Assembly (NCBI GenBank): GCA_017408325.1
Contig: JAFQUW010000005.1
Span: 1 to 17,559, forward strand
Source: Clostridia bacterium
GTDB taxonomy: Bacteria; Bacillota; Clostridia; Oscillospirales; SIG627
Reading direction: 5' to 3'
DNA: 17,559 nt
Made by a program: the position numbers and the translations under genes. The notes below the pieces were generated by a model. That model saw only the letters and a program-made list of their open reading frames with translations, did not search any database and was not told the DNA's origin. Positions 7,647 to 13,955 of this stretch are shown here, piece after piece. How positions within the stretch are numbered: the first letter of the stretch is position 1; each line of letters begins with the position of its first letter.

Positions 7647-7661
7647 AAAAGGCTGTTTTTT
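7631..7661. terminator. Bidirectional terminator after dpaB and the repeat lipoprotein
   Basis: A perfect 14-bp stem (six A-T pairs, then CAGCC/GGCTG, then three T-A pairs) closes a 3-nt loop, GAA. It is followed by a T-run on each strand and so serves both convergent genes. The dpaB stop TGA occupies 7644-7646, the last stem base and two loop bases, so the final five dpaB codons are inside the terminator. Confidence 0.95.
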
Positions 7662-7674
7662 CTTTCTTCGGTTT

Positions 7675-8373
7675 TTATTCGTATTCGTTGTCCTTGACTT
7701 CGTCGATGTGGATCGTCATCATGGAAAAACTCTCGTTTCCGTCGACGTTCTTGTACTCCAGACCCATGAGCGCGGCAGCATCTTTGATCTGCTCCTGCTG
7801 GTTCTTCGGATACTTCGACAGATCGATGGAAACTTTGAAGTCGTCCTGCAGAACTTCGCCTTCCTTGATGCCGTAAGCGGCAAGGATGTCGGCGATCTCT
7901 TTGTCGGAAAGCTCGGGGATCGGCACGACGGGAGTGGGCTTTTCGTCCTTGTTGTCTTCCTTGTCCTCGTTCTTGCCCTCGTCCTGATCTTCTTCGGGCT
8001 TGAGTCCTTCTTCTTCGAGTTTGTCCTTGATCTGCTCCTTCTGAGCGTCGTCATAGTCGTTGAGGTCGATTTCACCCTTTTCGATCGCGTCGTTTACGAT
8101 CTCATCGAGCTTTTCATCGCTGATCGGATCCTTCGGAGCGAGAACGCCCTCATCGTTGATGATGAAGCCTCCCTTGTCCAGTTCGTCTTCGATCTGTCCC
8201 TTTTCTTCATCGGTATAATCATCGAGGTCGACCTTGTCGCCGAGGATCATATCGTCGAGGATCTCTTCGAGCTCCTCTTCGGTCAGGACGTCTGCGTCAG
8301 GTCCTTTTTCGGTACAGGCCGCAAGGGACAGCACCAGAAACAGCGCCAAAACAATCAGTGCAAAACGTTTCAT
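7675..8373 (-). CDS. Acidic lipoprotein with three related repeats, function unknown
   Basis: 232 residues. A signal peptide (1-19) ends in a textbook lipobox LAAC, giving Cys20 as the lipidated residue, so the protein should sit on the outer face of the membrane. The mature part is extremely rich in Asp and Glu. Residues 30-70 and 84-124 are gap-free repeats of 41 residues (17 identical positions by my count) sharing a core of the form D-L-x-D-Y-x-D...K-x-Q-I-x-D-x-L. A longer, diverged third copy covers 155-205 (IDLSKYP...QEQIKD). A very charged linker (about 126-146, Glu/Asp/Lys-rich) separates copies two and three. The acidic loops could bind calcium, but I see no canonical EF-hand or dockerin motif. 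AGGAGG lies about 8 nt before the ATG. No own promoter is evident, so it may be read from the rpsF-secG operon upstream. I do not recognise the family. Confidence 0.85.
   Translation of the reverse strand: MKRFALIVLALFLVLSLAACTEKGPDADVLTEEELEEILDDMILGDKVDLDDYTDEEKGQIEDELDKGGFIINDEGVLAPKDPISDEKLDEIVNDAIEKGEIDLNDYDDAQKEQIKDKLEEEGLKPEEDQDEGKNEDKEDNKDEKPTPVVPIPELSDKEIADILAAYGIKEGEVLQDDFKVSIDLSKYPKNQQEQIKDAAALMGLEYKNVDGNESFSMMTIHIDEVKDNEYE
7759..8286 (-). repeat. Three protein-level repeats inside the acidic lipoprotein gene
   Basis: Repeat units lie at 8286-8164, 8124-8002 and 7911-7759. The first two align without gaps and start 54 codons apart. The third carries about 10 extra residues before its IDLSKY core. 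Each begins with a [LI]-[ST]-[DE] helix-start-like signature and ends just after Q-I-[EK]-D. Confidence 0.7.
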
Positions 8374-8398
8374 GCTCTTTTCCTCCTGTTAAAAGGAT

Positions 8399-8433
8399 TC
8401 CCTCTCAAAGCCTGATGATGCATAAGAGAGGGA
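8399..8433 (-). terminator. Weak hairpin between secG and the lipoprotein gene
   Basis: An 8-bp stem (TCCCTCTC with GAGAGGGA) has a 19-nt loop. Downstream on the minus strand there is only a short CCTTTT run, so termination would be partial at best. It could let a fraction of secG-operon transcripts continue into the lipoprotein gene. Confidence 0.35.
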
Positions 8434-8450
8434 GTGTTCCTATTCATTTG

Positions 8451-8786
8451 TTAGGCGGACTTCTCTTCGTCTTTGTCGTTTTCGACGGTGGTGGAAGCAG
8501 AAGTACCCTCGGTCTTCTCGTCGGCCTTCGGCTCGGCAGTCTGCGCCTGAATGACGTAGACCGCGATGACCAAGATCGCAAAAAGAACCGCAACGATCGC
8601 CGTGAGCTTCGACAGGATGGCGTCCGCGGTGCGACCCTTGGTCTTACCGTAGAACGAATCACTGGAAGCGCCCGTGATCGTACCGGACAGCTTGTTGGAC
8701 TTACCGCTCTGCATCAGAACGGCGACGACCAAGAACACTGCCAAGACGATCAGTGCGATACACAGAATCAGTTCGAGTGTTTCCAT
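8451..8786 (-). CDS. secG: Preprotein translocase subunit SecG
   Basis: 111 residues. SecG is the small accessory subunit of the SecYEG channel that assists SecA-driven protein export across the membrane. Two hydrophobic helices (about 5-25 and 60-82) flank the conserved cytosolic 'LMQSGKSNKLSGTITGASSD' type segment, which is diagnostic. The usual length is 75-80 residues; here a tail of about 28 residues rich in Glu, Lys, Ser and Thr (ADEKTEGTSA...KDEEKSA) follows the second helix. The ribosome site AGGAGAG is well placed. It starts 12 nt after the rpsR stop, so it is cotranscribed with the ribosomal protein operon. In many Firmicutes secG instead sits next to rnr/smpB. Confidence 0.95.
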   Translation of the reverse strand: METLELILCIALIVLAVFLVVAVLMQSGKSNKLSGTITGASSDSFYGKTKGRTADAILSKLTAIVAVLFAILVIAVYVIQAQTAEPKADEKTEGTSASTTVENDKDEEKSA

Positions 8787-8798
8787 ATTACTCTCCTA

Positions 8799-9050
8799 TC
8801 AGTCGGTGACGTACGGAAGCAGAGCGATCTGACGGGCACGCTTGATGGCGGTGGTCAGCTGACGCTGATGCTTCGCACAGGTGCCGGTGATGCGGCGGGG
8901 CAGGATCTTCGCGCGCTCGCTGGTGTACTTGCGAAGGCGAATGCTGTCCTTATAATCGATGTGTTCGATCTTTTCCGCGCAGAAAGAGCAAACTTTCTTT
9001 CTCTTGCCGTGCGGCTTGTAAGGCTTCTTGACCTCTCTCTCGTTATCCAT
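8799..9050 (-). CDS. rpsR: 30S ribosomal protein S18
   Basis: 83 residues, typical length. S18 binds S6 and the central domain of 16S rRNA in the platform of the small subunit. The conserved 'DYKD...LRKYTSERAKILPRRITGTCAKHQRQL' core is present. It is the metal-binding (C+) form, with a CxxC pair at C21/C24 and a CxxH pair at C58/H61. A strong AAGGAGGT lies before the ATG. It follows ssb by 18 nt in the classic rpsF-ssb-rpsR order. Confidence 0.98.
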   Translation of the reverse strand: MDNEREVKKPYKPHGKRKKVCSFCAEKIEHIDYKDSIRLRKYTSERAKILPRRITGTCAKHQRQLTTAIKRARQIALLPYVTD

Positions 9051-9068
9051 GAGATATTACCTCCTTTT

Positions 9069-9506
9069 TCAGAACGGCAAATCCTCGTCGGCGCTCATTT
9101 CAGAGAACTCGACTTCCTTGGGACTTGCACTGTAAGCGTTTGCGGCAGCGCCTGCGGGGCCGGGAGTGTATCCGTCGGAAGTCTTCTTCTCGACGAAGCT
9201 CACCTCATCCGCCACGACCTCGGTCGCGTAGCGCTTGTTGCCGTTTTGGTCGGTCCAGGATCTGGACTGCAGGGAACCGCACACAAGGATGCTCTTCCCC
9301 TTCGAGAAATAACGGGTGACAAATTCCGCGGTCTGTCTCCAGCAGACGATGTCGATGAAGTCTGCCTTCTGTTCATCCGTGGCCTTGGCAAAACGACGCC
9401 CAACGGCAATGCGGAAGGACGTGACTGCGATCCCGCTCTGCGTCTGCTTGAGTTCGGGGTCGGCAACCAGATTTCCGATCAGAATGACTTTGTTGAACGA
9501 TGCCAT
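9069..9506 (-). CDS. ssb: Single-stranded DNA-binding protein
   Basis: 145 residues. SSB coats single-stranded DNA in replication and repair and recruits partners through its acidic C-terminal tip. The N-terminal OB-fold (about 1-105) begins 'MASFNKVILIGNLVADPEL' and includes 'FIDIVCWRQTAEFV'. A Gly/Ala/Pro-rich flexible linker follows, and the protein ends in the canonical tip DEDLPF. AGGAGG lies 6 nt upstream. It sits between rpsF (13 nt upstream) and rpsR, the standard arrangement. Confidence 0.98.
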   Translation of the reverse strand: MASFNKVILIGNLVADPELKQTQSGIAVTSFRIAVGRRFAKATDEQKADFIDIVCWRQTAEFVTRYFSKGKSILVCGSLQSRSWTDQNGNKRYATEVVADEVSFVEKKTSDGYTPGPAGAAANAYSASPKEVEFSEMSADEDLPF

Positions 9507-9519
9507 GTCTTCCTCCTAA

Positions 9520-9810
9520 TTATTCCTCTTCCCGCACGGTCATAAAGCGCAGGATGTTTTCATCGATCTTGAACTTGCGCTCAAGCTCCGCAACGAAATC
9601 AGCGGGAGCAGAGTAGTTCACGAGGGTGTAGTAGCCCTCTTCGAGATCGTTGATCGGATACGCCAGACGGCGTTTGCCCCAATCGGTGACCTCGGCGATC
9701 TGTCCGTTTTCAGCGATCTGGTTCTGGAACTTTTCGGAGAGAGCCTTGGCAGCCTCTTCGTCGAGTTCGGGAGTGACGATGAACACGGTTTCATACTTGT
9801 TCTGAGCCAT
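9520..9810 (-). CDS. rpsF: 30S ribosomal protein S6
   Basis: 96 residues. S6 pairs with S18 on the 30S platform. Typical blocks are 'YETVFIVTPELDEE' near the N-terminus, 'WGKRRLAYPINDLEEGYYTLVNY', and a C-terminal 'ILRFMTVREEE'. The ATG at 9810 follows AGGAGGTG; an in-frame extension to 9900 would run through the leader hairpins and the -10 box, so it is rejected. It is the first gene of the rpsF-ssb-rpsR-secG operon. Confidence 0.97.
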   Translation of the reverse strand: MAQNKYETVFIVTPELDEEAAKALSEKFQNQIAENGQIAEVTDWGKRRLAYPINDLEEGYYTLVNYSAPADFVAELERKFKIDENILRFMTVREEE

Positions 9811-9894
9811 GATTTGCACCTCCTTTTGGTCGTACGGCCTTCCCGCCCCTTGCGGGAAAGCAAGAAAGTATCTCGCGACTTTCGCCGCGATACT
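9811..9894 (-). promoter_or_regulatory. Structured rpsF leader, probable S6:S18-binding autoregulatory RNA
   Basis: The 5' leader of about 83 nt holds two hairpins. The first pairs 9889-9894 with 9867-9872 (AGUAUC/GAUACU), extended by GCG/CGC after a 2-nt bulge. The second pairs 9852-9858 with 9840-9846 (UUCCCGC/GCGGGAA, loop AAGGG). A CCGUACG stretch follows at once (9838-9832), then the ribosome site. S6:S18 complexes are known to bind a CCG-containing leader motif upstream of rpsF in many bacteria. Position and the CCG element fit, but I have not matched a covariance model. Confidence 0.6.
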
Positions 9895-9899
9895 CGGCA

Positions 9900-9928
9900 A
9901 TTATACTATAAGAAAACGGGAAAGTCAA
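9900..9928 (-). promoter_or_regulatory. Strong sigma-A promoter of the rpsF operon
   Basis: TTGACT (9928-9923), a 17-nt spacer and a perfect TATAAT (9905-9900) on the minus strand match consensus at 11 of 12 positions. Predicted initiation is near 9893, just before the first leader hairpin. Confidence 0.9.
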
Positions 9929-9974
9929 GTCTTTTCTTTTTTGTCCGGGAAAAGGCGCGAGCAAACGATGTTTC

Positions 9975-10496
9975 TTACTTCTTCAGATTCTTTTCGATTG
10001 CCTTGAGCGTCTCGAGGATCTCGGTCTGGGTCTTGTCGCGGGCGTCGATGACGGCCTGCGCAGCCTCGGCGGCTTCTTTTTCCTTCGCAGCAGCTTCTGC
10101 GGCGGCGGCCTTTTCCGCCTCGATCGCCTTCTTGCGGAAGCCGTTGATGACGCGCACCATCACGAACACGCAGAACGCGATGATGAGGAAGTCGACGATG
10201 TTCTGGATGAAGTTGCCGTAGGTCAAGGCAACCTCGGGCGTCAGGACGTTGCCCGCCTCGTCGGTGACGGCCGCTTCCATCACGACCTTCAGATCGGTGA
10301 ACTTGATCTTGCCGAAGATCATCCCGATCGCCGGCATGATGATGTCGTTGACGAGACTGGTGACGATCTTACCGAACGCACCGCCGATGATGACACCGAC
10401 TGCCATATCCACGACGTTGCCGCGGGAAATGAAGGCCTTGAAATCCTTGATGAAGCCTCCCGTTGCATCTTTGAGTTGTTGTGTTTTCTTTGCCAT
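9975..10496 (-). CDS. mscL: Large-conductance mechanosensitive channel MscL
   Basis: 173 residues. MscL is a pentameric inner-membrane pore that opens under high membrane tension to release solutes in osmotic down-shock. The N-terminal amphipathic helix and first membrane helix carry 'FISRGNVVDMAVGVIIGGAFGKIVTSLVNDIIMP'-type features, with the conserved RGN and the Gly/Ala-rich pore face. The second helix is at about 94-118 (NFIQNIVDFLIIAF). The periplasmic loop (about 62-90) is of ordinary size. The C-terminus is longer than the usual 130-150 residues: an Ala/Glu/Lys-rich helix (about 122-173) likely to form a long coiled-coil bundle in the cytosol. It starts 13 nt after rarA with AAAGGAGA upstream. 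I see no convincing terminator after it. Confidence 0.97.
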   Translation of the reverse strand: MAKKTQQLKDATGGFIKDFKAFISRGNVVDMAVGVIIGGAFGKIVTSLVNDIIMPAIGMIFGKIKFTDLKVVMEAAVTDEAGNVLTPEVALTYGNFIQNIVDFLIIAFCVFVMVRVINGFRKKAIEAEKAAAAEAAAKEKEAAEAAQAVIDARDKTQTEILETLKAIEKNLKK

Positions 10497-10509
10497 CTTA
10501 CTGTCTCCT

Positions 10510-11766
10510 TTACTTCAGTTTATCTTTTTTGACCGCCGCCCAAAAGGCTTTGGCCGCCTGTTCGGTCTTGTTTTCACCGAAAGTATAATACTTGCGTTCC
10601 TTCAAATCATCGGGCAGGTACTGCTGGTCGACCCAGTGCTCGGGGTAGTCGTGCGGATAGCGGTAACGCCCCTTCGTCTCCCCGACGCCAAAGGTGTGAT
10701 TCTCTCTCAAATACGAGGGCATCTCCCTTCCCTTGCTCGCACGCACGTCGGATAGCGCCGCGTCGATCGCCGCTTCGGCGGAATTGGACTTCGGCGCGGT
10801 CGCCAAGAGAAGCGCCGCCTCGGAGAGCGGAATACGCGCCTCGGGAAGTCCGAGCTGCAGGGCGCTGTCAACGCAGGCCTTCACGATCGCCGCCGCCTGC
10901 GGGAAGGCAAGCCCGACGTCCTCGCTTGCGATGACGAGCAGACGTCTGCACGGCGAGAGGAGATCGCCCGATTCGAGAAGCTTTGCGAGGTAAAACACCG
11001 CGGCGTCGGGGTCGCTTCCGCGAATCGACTTCTGCAGGGCACTCATCAGCTCGTATCGGTCGTCACCCTCGCGGTCAAAGGCAAGGTAACTCTTCGGACA
11101 GACGCGGCGCGCGATCGCCTCGGTAATTTCCCCATCCCCTGCGGCAAAGTAACAGAGCTCCAGCGCGCCGAGCGCGGCACGCACGTCGCCGCCGCTTGTA
11201 CGGGCGATGACCTCCGCCGCCTCGTCGGAGAGGACCTTTTCCGCCCCCTCTTCGCCGTTTAAATGCGCCATCGCGCGCATCAACACAGGTCGGACGTCCT
11301 CGGGCGAGAGCGGCTTGAATTCAAACACCGCACTGCGCGAAAGAAGTGCTTTGTAAATATAAAAATACGGATTCTCCGTCGTGGATGCGATCAGCGTGAC
11401 ACGGCCGTCTTCGATGTATTCCAGAAGCGTTTGTTGCTGTTTTCGGTTCAAATACTGGATCTCGTCGAGGTACAGCAGTACGCCACCGTCCGCGGCGAAG
11501 CCGTCGCTCTCGCGCAGCACCTCGCGGATATCCGCAGAGCCTGCGGTGGTGGCGTTGAGTCGGAAAAAGCGCATCCCACTCTGCTTTGCAAGCACCGTCG
11601 CGGTCGTCGTTTTTCCCGTCCCCGAGGGGCCGTAAAAGATCATGTTCGTCATTCGTCCGGCGTCGATGAGCGCGCGAAGCGGCGCACCCTCCTCGAAGAG
11701 ATGCCGCTGACCGGCGATCTCGGAAAGGCAGGTGGGACGAAGTCGGACGGCAAGCGGTTCTTTCAT
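10510..11766 (-). CDS. rarA: Replication-associated recombination protein A (RarA/MgsA family AAA+ ATPase)
   Basis: 418 residues, normal length. RarA is a clamp-loader-like AAA+ ATPase acting at stalled forks and single-strand/double-strand junctions, often with SSB. Motifs: 'LRPTCLSEIAGQ' at 9-20, Walker A GPSGTGKT at 46-53, Walker B 'LLYLDEIQYLN' with D101/E102, sensor-1 'ASTTENP' at 127-133, and 'LLSRS' with the probable arginine finger at 141-145. The C-terminal half has the tetramerisation and lid region, including 'SEDVGLAFPQA' and the conserved 'YPHDYPEHWVDQQYLP' near the end. The start is ATG 11766, which overlaps the amidohydrolase stop (ATGA). An open frame further upstream lies inside that gene and is not used. 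There is no good independent ribosome site, so coupling is likely. Confidence 0.95.
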   Translation of the reverse strand: MKEPLAVRLRPTCLSEIAGQRHLFEEGAPLRALIDAGRMTNMIFYGPSGTGKTTTATVLAKQSGMRFFRLNATTAGSADIREVLRESDGFAADGGVLLYLDEIQYLNRKQQQTLLEYIEDGRVTLIASTTENPYFYIYKALLSRSAVFEFKPLSPEDVRPVLMRAMAHLNGEEGAEKVLSDEAAEVIARTSGGDVRAALGALELCYFAAGDGEITEAIARRVCPKSYLAFDREGDDRYELMSALQKSIRGSDPDAAVFYLAKLLESGDLLSPCRRLLVIASEDVGLAFPQAAAIVKACVDSALQLGLPEARIPLSEAALLLATAPKSNSAEAAIDAALSDVRASKGREMPSYLRENHTFGVGETKGRYRYPHDYPEHWVDQQYLPDDLKERKYYTFGENKTEQAAKAFWAAVKKDKLK

Positions 11767-12581
11767 ACGGTCGTCCCCAATAACTCTTCGGCGTTTCGGT
11801 ACAGGATCCGTTCTTTCTCCTCTTCCTTCAGATCCAGCGAGAGGACAAAGTCTCGTTCCAGGCGCGTCGTGTGCCAGGGAAAATCGCTTCCGAAGAGCAC
11901 GCGGTGTGCGCCGTGGCGTTTGGTGATTCGTTCTGCCTGTTCCGGCGAGATCAGCCCGGCGGAATAGGCGGTATCGAGATACAGGTTGTCGTATTTTCCG
12001 GCAAGCGTCTGTTCCACCTCGTCGTAGCGGTGCATTCCGCCGAAATGTGCAAGCACAAGCTTTAAACGGGGGAAGTTTTTCAGCACGGCCGCCGCCATCT
12101 CGGGGGTGGCGTGCACGTGCTCGGGCGAGAGCGGATCCCACCCTGCGTGGGTGACGACGACGAGTCCGAGGCGCTGAGCCTCGTGGAAGATCGGCTCGTA
12201 GGAGGGGTGGATGAGCTCGGTGTGCTGGTAATCGGGGTGGATCTTAATCCCTTTGAGTCCGCGCGCATGAGCGCGGCGCACCTCGCCCTCGGCGTCGGGC
12301 GTTTTCGGGTGCACGCTGCCGAAATAGACGGTGTTTCCCTCTCCCGAAAGAACGGCGTCGAGCGTTTGCGCCGTGTCGTTGATCGTCGGCTCCTGGCCGG
12401 GCTTGGTTGCGACGTTGAGCACCACGGCAAGAGTTGCTCCTGCCGCCTCCGCTTCCTCGATCACCCCCACGCGCGTTCCGTCGCCCGTCGGGACAATGCC
12501 CGACACGCGAGACAGCGTCTCCAGCGTGCGCGCGGCGATCGCCGCGGGAAACGCGTGGGTGTGAAAGTCGATGAGTTTCAA
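11763..12581 (-). CDS. Amidohydrolase family protein (metal-dependent TIM-barrel hydrolase)
   Basis: 272 residues of the amidohydrolase-2 type. Metal-site motifs are all present: D5-F-H7-T-H9 at the N-terminus, 'GIKIHPDY' with H115, 'VTHAGWDP' with H145, 'LAHFGGM' with H179, and 'GSDFPW' with D233. The active site therefore looks complete. Relatives include aminocarboxymuconate-semialdehyde decarboxylase and various lactone or amide hydrolases; the substrate here is unknown. The start is TTG at 12581 with GAGGTG 8 nt before it; the encoded MKLIDFHTH is the usual family start. It lies 27 nt after glyA and overlaps rarA by 4 nt, so it belongs to the glyA operon, although no functional link is obvious. 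Confidence 0.85.
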   Translation of the reverse strand: MKLIDFHTHAFPAAIAARTLETLSRVSGIVPTGDGTRVGVIEEAEAAGATLAVVLNVATKPGQEPTINDTAQTLDAVLSGEGNTVYFGSVHPKTPDAEGEVRRAHARGLKGIKIHPDYQHTELIHPSYEPIFHEAQRLGLVVVTHAGWDPLSPEHVHATPEMAAAVLKNFPRLKLVLAHFGGMHRYDEVEQTLAGKYDNLYLDTAYSAGLISPEQAERITKRHGAHRVLFGSDFPWHTTRLERDFVLSLDLKEEEKERILYRNAEELLGTTV

Positions 12582-12608
12582 CGGTGTGACACCTCTTTTT
12601 TGAAAAAA

Positions 12609-13868
12609 TTACGCCTCGTTGTAAAGCGGATACTTCGCGCAGAGAGCGTCCACACGGGCGCGCAGCGCGTCCACGTTGTCGGCAAAATTCTCCTCGGCGG
12701 CGGCGGAAATGAGAGACGCGATCTCTCGCATATCTTCCTTCACAAAGCCGCGGGAGGTGATCGCCGCAGTGCCCAGACGGATGCCGCTGGTGATAAACGG
12801 ACCTTCGGGATCGGCGGGGATGGCGTTCTTGTTGGCGGTGATGTAGATCTCGTCGAGACGGTGCTCCAGTTCCTTGCCCGTGATCTTCTTGGAGCGAAGG
12901 TCAAGCAGGATGAGGTGGTTGTCGGTGCCGCCGGAAACGAGGTCAAAGCCCTCGGCGATCAGTCCTTCCGCCAGTGCGGCACAGTTTTCCTTCACGCTCT
13001 TCTGGTAAGCCTTGAACTCGGGCTTGAGCGCCTCACCGAAGCAGACCGCCTTCGCCGCGATGATGTGCATCAAAGGACCGCCCTGCATACCCGGGAAGAC
13101 CGCCTTGTTGATCTTCTTTGCGATCTCTTCGTCGTTGGTCAGCACCATACCGCCGCGCGGGCCGCGCAGGGTCTTATGCGTGGTGGTGGTGACGACGTCG
13201 GCGTAGGGCACGGGGCTCATGTGCTCACCCGCGGCAACCAGACCGGCGATGTGTGCCATATCCACCCAAAGGTAGGCACCGACGCTCTTGGCGATCTCGG
13301 AGAAGCGGGCAAAGTCGATCTCTCTGGGGTAGGCGGAGGCACCCGCGATGATCATCTTCGGGCGGTGCTCCTCGGCAAGCTTCTGCACGAGATCGTAGTC
13401 GATGCGATGGGTCACGGGGTCGACGCCGTAGGAGACCATCTTGTAATTCTTACCGGAGAAATTCACGGGGCTGCCGTGGGTCAGGTGACCGCCCTCGGCA
13501 AGGGACATACCGAGCACGGTGTCGCCGTTTTCCACGAGCGCAAAATAGACGGCCATATTCGCCTGGGCACCGGAGTGCGGCTGAACGTTGGCATATTTCG
13601 CACCGAAGAGGCGGCAGGCACGAGAGATGGCGAGATTCTCCGCCACGTCGACCTTCTCACAGCCGCCGTAGTAACGACGGGAGGGATAGCCCTCGGCGTA
13701 CTTGTTCGTCAGGACGCTGCCCGCGGCAGAGAGCACTGCCTCGCTGACGATGTTCTCGCTGGCGATGAGCTCAATGTTGCGCTTCTGGCGGTCGAGCTCC
13801 GCTTGGATGGCGTCGGCGGCCTCGGGATCGACGGCGCGGATGAGTCCAATGTTTTTGGAAATGAGCAT
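12609..13868 (-). CDS. glyA: Serine hydroxymethyltransferase
   Basis: 419 residues, full length. This cytosolic PLP enzyme interconverts serine plus tetrahydrofolate with glycine plus 5,10-methylene-tetrahydrofolate. Visible family blocks are 'IELIASENIVSEAVL' (32-46), 'TNKYAEGYPSRRYYGGCE' (54-71), 'NVQPHSGAQAN' (94-104), 'WVDMAHIAGLVAAG' (201-214), and the PLP lysine K232 in 'TTTTHKTLRGPRGG'. GGAG precedes the ATG. It is the first gene of a glyA-amidohydrolase-rarA-mscL unit with a promoter just upstream. There is no riboswitch-like structure in the roughly 40-nt leader. Confidence 0.98.
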   Translation of the reverse strand: MLISKNIGLIRAVDPEAADAIQAELDRQKRNIELIASENIVSEAVLSAAGSVLTNKYAEGYPSRRYYGGCEKVDVAENLAISRACRLFGAKYANVQPHSGAQANMAVYFALVENGDTVLGMSLAEGGHLTHGSPVNFSGKNYKMVSYGVDPVTHRIDYDLVQKLAEEHRPKMIIAGASAYPREIDFARFSEIAKSVGAYLWVDMAHIAGLVAAGEHMSPVPYADVVTTTTHKTLRGPRGGMVLTNDEEIAKKINKAVFPGMQGGPLMHIIAAKAVCFGEALKPEFKAYQKSVKENCAALAEGLIAEGFDLVSGGTDNHLILLDLRSKKITGKELEHRLDEIYITANKNAIPADPEGPFITSGIRLGTAAITSRGFVKEDMREIASLISAAAEENFADNVDALRARVDALCAKYPLYNEA

Positions 13869-13914
13869 AGGTGTTTCTCCGTTTCTTTTTTATCTGGTGT
13901 TTTATTTGTGTTTT

Positions 13915-13943
13915 ATTCTATCGCGCAAGGCGAAAAATAGCAA
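13915..13943 (-). promoter_or_regulatory. Probable sigma-A promoter of the glyA operon
   Basis: TTGCTA (13943-13938), a 17-nt spacer and TAGAAT (13920-13915) on the minus strand match consensus at 4/6 and 5/6. The site lies in an AT-rich gap immediately after the YczE-like gene and 46 nt before the glyA ATG. Confidence 0.6.
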
Positions 13944-13955
13944 GAAAAAGTTGGT

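Noticed and set aside
8358..9545. 395-codon plus-strand open frame across secG, rpsR and ssb
   Set aside because: It crosses three well-known genes and their ribosome sites, so it cannot be a conserved gene.
9929..9974. Terminator after mscL
   Set aside because: Only a poor CTTTTC/GAAAAG pairing with a long loop and no T-run was found, so I do not call one; read-through into the rpsF region is possible.
11767..12141. N-terminal extension of rarA into the amidohydrolase gene
   Set aside because: RarA homology begins at MKEPLAVRLRP (11766), and the extra part is an out-of-frame reading of the amidohydrolase.
12111..13940. 609-codon plus-strand open frame opposite glyA and the amidohydrolase
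   Set aside because: The minus strand encodes an unmistakable serine hydroxymethyltransferase and a motif-complete amidohydrolase; the plus frame has no family features.
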